A DNA stretch of 47,449 nt from Oribacterium sp. UBA3737 (lineage in GTDB: Bacteria; Bacillota_A; Clostridia; Lachnospirales; Lachnospiraceae): NCBI GenBank assembly GCA_002371295.1, contig DFGZ01000174.1:1-47449 (forward strand), in the 5' to 3' direction. Made by a program: the position numbers and the translations under genes. The notes under the pieces are model-generated. The model did no database searches, was not told where the DNA came from, and saw nothing but the letters and a program-made list of their open reading frames with translations. Shown here one piece after another: positions 43,074 to 47,449 of this stretch. Position 1 is the first letter of the stretch; every line of letters starts with the position of its first letter.

Positions 43074-43102
43074 TTGTAAGCTCAGGTTAATCGAGTTATG
43101 TT
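43074..43102 (+). promoter_or_regulatory. Candidate promoter of the peptide-binding protein gene
   Basis: TTGTAA (43074-43079), a 17-base spacer and TATGTT (43097-43102) would start transcription near 43109, giving a ~68-base leader that contains the GCAAA / TTTGC hairpin and the terminator below. Confidence 0.5.
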
Positions 43103-43127
43103 ATGGCAAACAAATCTATTTGCAACG

Positions 43128-43157
43128 AAGCAGATTCCCCCCGGAGTCTGCTTTTTT
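43128..43157 (+). terminator. Terminator in the 5' leader of the peptide-binding protein gene
   Basis: AAGCAGATTCC (43128-43138) and GGAGTCTGCTT (43143-43153) pair along 11 bp (one U-G) around a CCCC loop, followed by TTTTTTG. No plus-strand gene lies upstream, so it must act on the leader of the gene at 43177. A competing pair AATCT / AGATT is possible. Confidence 0.8.
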
Positions 43158-43176
43158 GTTTTAAAAGGAGGTCATT

Positions 43177-44802
43177 ATGAAAAAGAAGAAACTGATCACT
43201 ATGCTTTTAATGCTAGGGATACTTTCAAACCTGGCTGCCTGCGGTTCCGGCAGTGCACCGGAGACACCATCCACTTCCACATCTGCATCTGAATCTGCAG
43301 CTACAGAAGCAGGTGCCCCCGCTGCCACATCTTATCAGGACACACTCCATATAGCAGTCACTCAGCAGGCGCCTTCTCTTGATCTCCATAAGAACAGTTC
43401 TCTTATCGCAAGACAGATAATGGATGGTTCTGTATTTGAGAAACTGGTAACTCTTGATAAAAACGGTGAAGCTGTCCCGGAATTATGTGAAAGCTGCTCC
43501 CTGAGTGAGGACGCAAAGGAATTGACCTTCACACTGAGATCAAATGTAAAATTCCATGATGGAAGTATCATGACAGCGGATGATGTTGTTGCATCCATGA
43601 ACAGATGGATAGAAGGCTTCAGCACGGCAAAGACCATGCTCGGTGACGCAAGATTCGAGAAAGTGGATGACAGCACTGTGAAAATAAGCTCAGACAGCTC
43701 ACTTTTGCTTCTCCCTGAAATGATAGCGGGATCTGCTCAGCCTGCCGCCATCACCACGGTTGCCGCCTGCGAAAGCGAAGATGAGAACGGCTTCTTAAAG
43801 GAATATATCGGAACCGGTCCATATGTATTCACTGAATGGGTACAGGATCAGTATATAAAACTCGATCGTTTCGATGACTACTCTTCCTATGGTGATGAGA
43901 CGAAGCCTCTGGACGGCACAGCAGGCTATAAAGCCGCATTAACAAAGACGCTGGAGTATGACATCGTTCCTGATCAGTCCACATCAACTGCAGGTCTTGA
44001 ATCCGGTCAGTACGATCTTTGTTTCAATATAACATCCGATGACCTCCCGAGGCTTGAATCCAACCCATCTCTTTCCGTAACTTCCTCACAGCAGGGTCAG
44101 GTGGCTCTGGTATTTAACCATAAAAAAGGTCCGGGGGCCGAACAATATTTCCGTACTGCCGTAAACACTGCCCTCGACTGTGATGAGATCCTTACTGCAG
44201 CCTATGGCGCAGGTTATGAGCTTGGAAGCTGCTACATGGATGCCGGACAGGACGCATGGCTCACCGACGCAGGAGCTGAAAACTATAATATAAAGGATCC
44301 TGACAAGGCAAAGCAGCTGCTTTCTGAAGGCGGCTACAGCGGTGAAAAATTCACCATACTGGCAGCAACTCTTAACCACATGGATCAGATGGCCGTAGCG
44401 ATGAAATCCGAGCTTGAGGCCATCGGCATAAATGTCGAGCTCAGTATCGTTGATTGGGCGACTCTCACCGACTATAGAAAAGATCCAGACAAATTCGATC
44501 TCTATATCACTTCCTTCGCAACCGTTCCTACACCATCTCTCAAGTTATACTATGGCAAGGAATATCCGGGCTGGTCAGATGACCCTAAGCTTACCGAGCT
44601 TTTTGATTCCATGACCGGAGCAGTCACAAAAGAAGATGCACAGACTGCATGGGTTGAACTTCAAAAATACAGCTGGGAGTACCTTCCTATCATTTGTCCG
44701 GGACATTATCTTGGAAACTATGCATGGAAGAAGGAGCTTACAGGCATCGAAATGGTCGGCACAGGTCCTAAGTTCTGGAATGCAGGAATCCCCATCACCT
44801 GA
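43177..44802 (+). CDS. Peptide ABC transporter substrate-binding lipoprotein
   Basis: The 541-residue protein has a lipoprotein signal ending LAAC (Cys21), a Ser/Thr/Ala-rich tether (~24-52), and a family-5 solute-binding fold (FEKLVTLDKNGEAVPELCES, LRSNVKFHDGSIMTADDVVA, IGTGPYVFTEW, ITSFATVPTPSLKLYY). It captures peptides outside the membrane for the Dpp permease encoded divergently, which has no other binding protein in its operon. GGAGG precedes the ATG by six bases. A strong terminator in the leader suggests regulated expression. Its stop is followed by a shared terminator with lon. Confidence 0.92.
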   Translation: MKKKKLITMLLMLGILSNLAACGSGSAPETPSTSTSASESAATEAGAPAATSYQDTLHIAVTQQAPSLDLHKNSSLIARQIMDGSVFEKLVTLDKNGEAVPELCESCSLSEDAKELTFTLRSNVKFHDGSIMTADDVVASMNRWIEGFSTAKTMLGDARFEKVDDSTVKISSDSSLLLLPEMIAGSAQPAAITTVAACESEDENGFLKEYIGTGPYVFTEWVQDQYIKLDRFDDYSSYGDETKPLDGTAGYKAALTKTLEYDIVPDQSTSTAGLESGQYDLCFNITSDDLPRLESNPSLSVTSSQQGQVALVFNHKKGPGAEQYFRTAVNTALDCDEILTAAYGAGYELGSCYMDAGQDAWLTDAGAENYNIKDPDKAKQLLSEGGYSGEKFTILAATLNHMDQMAVAMKSELEAIGINVELSIVDWATLTDYRKDPDKFDLYITSFATVPTPSLKLYYGKEYPGWSDDPKLTELFDSMTGAVTKEDAQTAWVELQKYSWEYLPIICPGHYLGNYAWKKELTGIEMVGTGPKFWNAGIPIT

Positions 44803-44867
44803 TAAAGGAATCTGAGAACTATTTAAAAACAGAATCATTATTCTTTAATAATTAAAATTTTAAAAAA

Positions 44868-44901
44868 ACAGGCGAAAACCTTCATTCCGGTTTTCGCCTG
44901 T
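44868..44901. terminator. Bidirectional terminator between the binding protein and lon
   Basis: A perfect 13-bp stem ACAGGCGAAAACC / GGTTTTCGCCTGT with an 8-base loop, with TCTTTG on the plus side and TTTTTTTA on the minus side. Confidence 0.88.
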
Positions 44902-44913
44902 TCTTTGTCATAT

Positions 44914-47361
44914 TCACTTATCTTCAGTCATAATCCCTGCAGCCTTTAGTACGTCTTCAACATATTCCACAGGAATGATCTCCAGCTTGTCCTTTACCTC
45001 GGAAGCCACATCACGAAGGTCTTCAACATTGTCCTTAGGGATAAATACCTTTGTGACTCCGGCTCGCTCTGCTGCCATGAGCTTCTCGGGAAGTCCGCCT
45101 ATGGCATTGACAGTACCTTCAAGGGAAATCTCACCTGTCATGGCGATGTGAGGAGAAACCGGACGTCCTGTTACAAGGGATGCAAGAGCCGTTGTCATGG
45201 TGATTCCCGCTGAAGGACCATCCTTCGGAGTTGAGCCGTCAGGTACGTGGATATGAAGATCGTTCTCCTTGAACTTTGAAGCAAGCTCCGGGAATTTTGA
45301 CTTGACCAGTGACAGAGCTATCTGAACTGATTCCTTCATCACATCCCCAAGCTGTCCTGTTACCACAGTCTTACCTTCACCCTTTGTGAACAGTGACTCG
45401 ATGTAAAGAATTTCTCCTCCAACCTGAGTCCATGCAAGGCCTGTGACAACACCCGGACGCGCCTCATCCTTTACCTTGTTGTGAGTGAGGGCATGCATAT
45501 CGAGATATTCTCTCAGCTCGTCCTTTGTTACAACTATCTTAGGCTCTGTCTCGCTGCACTCTGACTTATCCTTATTTGAATCAGCCGAATCTATCGTACA
45601 GGTTCCTGCCGGATCATACCCTGTCTTTTCTTCTCCGGCTCCGGTAGAAACGGTTCCTGCATCTGATTCATTCTTTTCATGATCTTTTTCCGTATCCTCA
45701 GGTACACCATTCTCCCTTACGAACTTCACAGCCGCAATACGGCAGAGAGTATCCAGTCTCTTCTTGAGCCCACGTACGCCGCCCTCACGGGTGTAGTCCG
45801 AGATAATGGTCTCCATAGCCTCGTCTGTTACCTTTATATCACCCTTCTCGAGACCTACTGCATTCAGAGCCTTCGGGAGCAGATGCTTCTCTGCTATTTG
45901 GAACTTCTCTGTGGGAGTGTATCCCTGGAACTGGATCACCTCCATACGGTTAAGAAGCGGTCCCGGGATAGTATCCAGAGTGTTTGCGGTACAGATGAAA
46001 AGCACATCGCTTAAATCATAGGGCACATTCATATAATGATCTGTAAATGTGTTATTCTGCTCAGGGTCCAGCACCTCAAGAAGTGCGCTTGCAGGATCTC
46101 CGTTGTAGGAGCTTGAGAGCTTGTCGATCTCATCCAGCACCATAACCGGATTCGATACTCCTGCCTTGCTGATTCCATCCATGATACGTCCCGGCATGGC
46201 GCCGATGTATGTACGTCTGTGACCTCTTATATCGGCCTCATCCTTAACACCTCCGAGAGAAACTCTCACATACTTTCTGTGAAGGGCCTTGGCGATGGAC
46301 TTGCCTATGGATGTCTTTCCTGTTCCCGGTGCTCCAACGAATACGAGGATGGAACCAGACTGCTTTCTACGAAGGTTCATCACCGCGATCTGCTGAATGA
46401 TTCTCTCCTTCACCTTCTTCATTCCGAAGTGATCCTCATCCAGTATCTTCTGTGCCTCATCCAGATCAATCTGCTCAGGCTCCTCCTTCTTCCATGAAAG
46501 TCCCGTTACAAAATCCAGATAATCGTAAAGCATTCCCGATTCAGCGGAATTTTCTCCGTCATTTTTCAGACGGTTAAGGACCTTGCCGGCCTCTCTTCTC
46601 GCCTCATCGTTCATCTCGGATTCCTGAATCTTCAGCTCGAACTTCCTTACCTCAGTCACCTGTTCAGGATGCATCTCGTCCAGCTCCTTCTGAAGATAGT
46701 CGATCTGCTTCTTAAGAGCGTTCTCCTTGTACAGCTTCTGATAGTCCTCCTGCTGCGCGAACTGGGCATCGGTAGTTACCTTTGTAACTTCCGCATACTC
46801 ATAAATTATCTTCTCGAGGGCCTCGAACCTCTCCTTCTCGGAATCCATCTCCAGTACGGCATATCTCTCCTCGTTGGTAATGGAAATCCATGAGCTGAGA
46901 ACAGCTGCAGCCTCCTCAATGGAAGTGTACTGGTCGATATGACTCTCCATGATGGAACCCCAGCGGAATCTGGATACAAGTTCCTTCAGATCCACCTTGA
47001 TCTTAAGGAGTCTCTGTCTGGCTTCATTCACATCCATATCCTTGATGCTGTCACGCTTAGCTGTGTCCACAAATATCTCATGCTGATCATTTATGGCAAT
47101 TTCCTTTACATCCACACGATTCTCGGTCTTGATGATAACGTAACCTTCGCCGCTTATCTCTTCGATCTTTCCCTCGACACCTATAGGATAAAAACTCTTC
47201 TCTGTTATCTGGTCCCGGCTCTGCTGCTCCTTCATTACAAGGATAGTCACAGAATCACCCTGATAAACATTGTTCCCTGCTATAGCACGAAACGCCTGAG
47301 TCTGAAAATAAATATTTGAATCTGGTAAGACCAACACATTATAGAGTGGTAATACTTTCAT
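44914..47361 (-). CDS. lon: ATP-dependent protease Lon, with acidic insertion
   Basis: The 815-residue protein has the N-terminal LON substrate domain, a AAA+ module with Walker A GAPGTGKT at 343-350 and Walker B VMVLDEIDKL, and the serine protease domain with the Ser717/Lys760 dyad (DGPSAG, LPEKLMAAE). It degrades misfolded and regulatory proteins in the cytoplasm. About 60 residues rich in Asp/Glu/Lys/Ser (~549-607) are inserted between the ATPase and protease domains; B. subtilis LonA is about 774 residues. AGGAG lies seven bases before the ATG. A CIRCE operator lies upstream, so heat-shock repressor HrcA probably controls it. Confidence 0.97.
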   Translation of the reverse strand: MKVLPLYNVLVLPDSNIYFQTQAFRAIAGNNVYQGDSVTILVMKEQQSRDQITEKSFYPIGVEGKIEEISGEGYVIIKTENRVDVKEIAINDQHEIFVDTAKRDSIKDMDVNEARQRLLKIKVDLKELVSRFRWGSIMESHIDQYTSIEEAAAVLSSWISITNEERYAVLEMDSEKERFEALEKIIYEYAEVTKVTTDAQFAQQEDYQKLYKENALKKQIDYLQKELDEMHPEQVTEVRKFELKIQESEMNDEARREAGKVLNRLKNDGENSAESGMLYDYLDFVTGLSWKKEEPEQIDLDEAQKILDEDHFGMKKVKERIIQQIAVMNLRRKQSGSILVFVGAPGTGKTSIGKSIAKALHRKYVRVSLGGVKDEADIRGHRRTYIGAMPGRIMDGISKAGVSNPVMVLDEIDKLSSSYNGDPASALLEVLDPEQNNTFTDHYMNVPYDLSDVLFICTANTLDTIPGPLLNRMEVIQFQGYTPTEKFQIAEKHLLPKALNAVGLEKGDIKVTDEAMETIISDYTREGGVRGLKKRLDTLCRIAAVKFVRENGVPEDTEKDHEKNESDAGTVSTGAGEEKTGYDPAGTCTIDSADSNKDKSECSETEPKIVVTKDELREYLDMHALTHNKVKDEARPGVVTGLAWTQVGGEILYIESLFTKGEGKTVVTGQLGDVMKESVQIALSLVKSKFPELASKFKENDLHIHVPDGSTPKDGPSAGITMTTALASLVTGRPVSPHIAMTGEISLEGTVNAIGGLPEKLMAAERAGVTKVFIPKDNVEDLRDVASEVKDKLEIIPVEYVEDVLKAAGIMTEDK

Positions 47362-47419
47362 TTATACTCCTGTCTGTTCCTCTCAGGAACTATGCCCCTT
47401 GGGCTAATGTCTATTCTTG

Positions 47420-47446
47420 TTAGCAATCAATTAAATTGAGTGCTAA
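47420..47446 (-). promoter_or_regulatory. CIRCE (HrcA) operator upstream of lon
   Basis: TTAGCAATC (47420-47428), nine bases, then GAGTGCTAA (47438-47446) matches the CIRCE consensus TTAGCACTC-N9-GAGTGCTAA with one mismatch. It lies about 60 bases upstream of the lon ATG. A small hairpin (GTTCCT / AGGAAC) lies between it and the ribosome site. The promoter itself may lie partly outside the window. Confidence 0.88.
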
Positions 47447-47449
47447 CGA

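Noticed and set aside
43098..43292. 64-residue ORF as a leader peptide for the binding protein
   Set aside because: It runs through the terminator and far into the binding-protein gene in another frame, with no good ribosome site.

Overview
The window looks like chromosomal DNA from a motile, anaerobic Gram-positive of the class Clostridia, most likely Lachnospiraceae (Butyrivibrio/Roseburia type). The supporting signs are strong GGAGG ribosome sites with occasional TTG and GTG starts, a T-box leader, a CIRCE operator, ECF and NSS transporters, choline-binding-type cell-wall repeats, a flagellin, MutS2/RqcU and YhaM. This is an inference from gene content; there is no rRNA or other taxonomic marker. 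I saw no tRNA, rRNA, CRISPR array, prophage or transposase gene. Nearly all genes lie on the minus strand. The plus-strand exceptions are mutS2 with a response regulator, a HIT protein, and a peptide-binding lipoprotein.

Layout. 1-5.8 kb (minus): the start of a 23S rRNA uracil methyltransferase that runs off the window, a TPR protein with a degenerate GGDEF domain, a YhaM-type exoribonuclease, and a membrane-anchored HtrA-like protein that has lost its whole catalytic triad. 5.9-9.2 kb (plus): mutS2 and an OmpR-type response regulator, facing a histidine kinase across a shared terminator. 9.3-15.3 kb (minus): wall-binding secreted protein, sugar-nucleotide-type nucleotidyltransferase, DUF5711 membrane protein, ROK glucokinase and the kinase. 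15.4-17.2 kb: NSS amino-acid symporter behind a T-box. 17.4-20.7 kb: HIT protein, ArsR-type regulator, a DnaA-box cluster, an NlpC/P60 hydrolase and an L,D-transpeptidase. 20.8-25.4 kb: ECF vitamin/nucleoside-type transporter with a cysteine hydrolase and a uridine-kinase-like kinase. 25.7-30.1 kb: a three-gene module of LRR protein, VWA/metallopeptidase-like protein and MoxR-type AAA ATPase. 30.4-33.5 kb: SGNH hydrolase, a MITE-like structured repeat and a large flagellin. 33.8-44.8 kb: an acetolactate-synthase-like enzyme with a Dpp/Opp peptide importer, two M20 hydrolases and a cytidylate-kinase-like protein, divergent from the binding protein. 44.9-47.4 kb: lon under a CIRCE operator.

Regulation is the richest part. 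The acetolactate-synthase/peptide-uptake operon begins with a 12-residue leader peptide (MLLIMNATGQMI) overlapping a strong terminator, a classic branched-chain attenuator layout. The divergent binding-protein gene also has a perfect terminator in its leader. Three genes (htrA-like, mutS2, arsR-like) have a -10 hexamer exactly 7 bases before the ATG and no Shine-Dalgarno, so their mRNAs should be leaderless. A terminator lies between ecfS and ecfT, and a long structured leader precedes the small kinase gene.

Best candidates for something undescribed: the LRR-VWA-MoxR module with its four-copy hairpin repeat between two of its genes; a dispersed hairpin repeat family (31.4 and 38.3 kb); the HtrA-like pseudoprotease; and the DnaA-box cluster away from dnaA.
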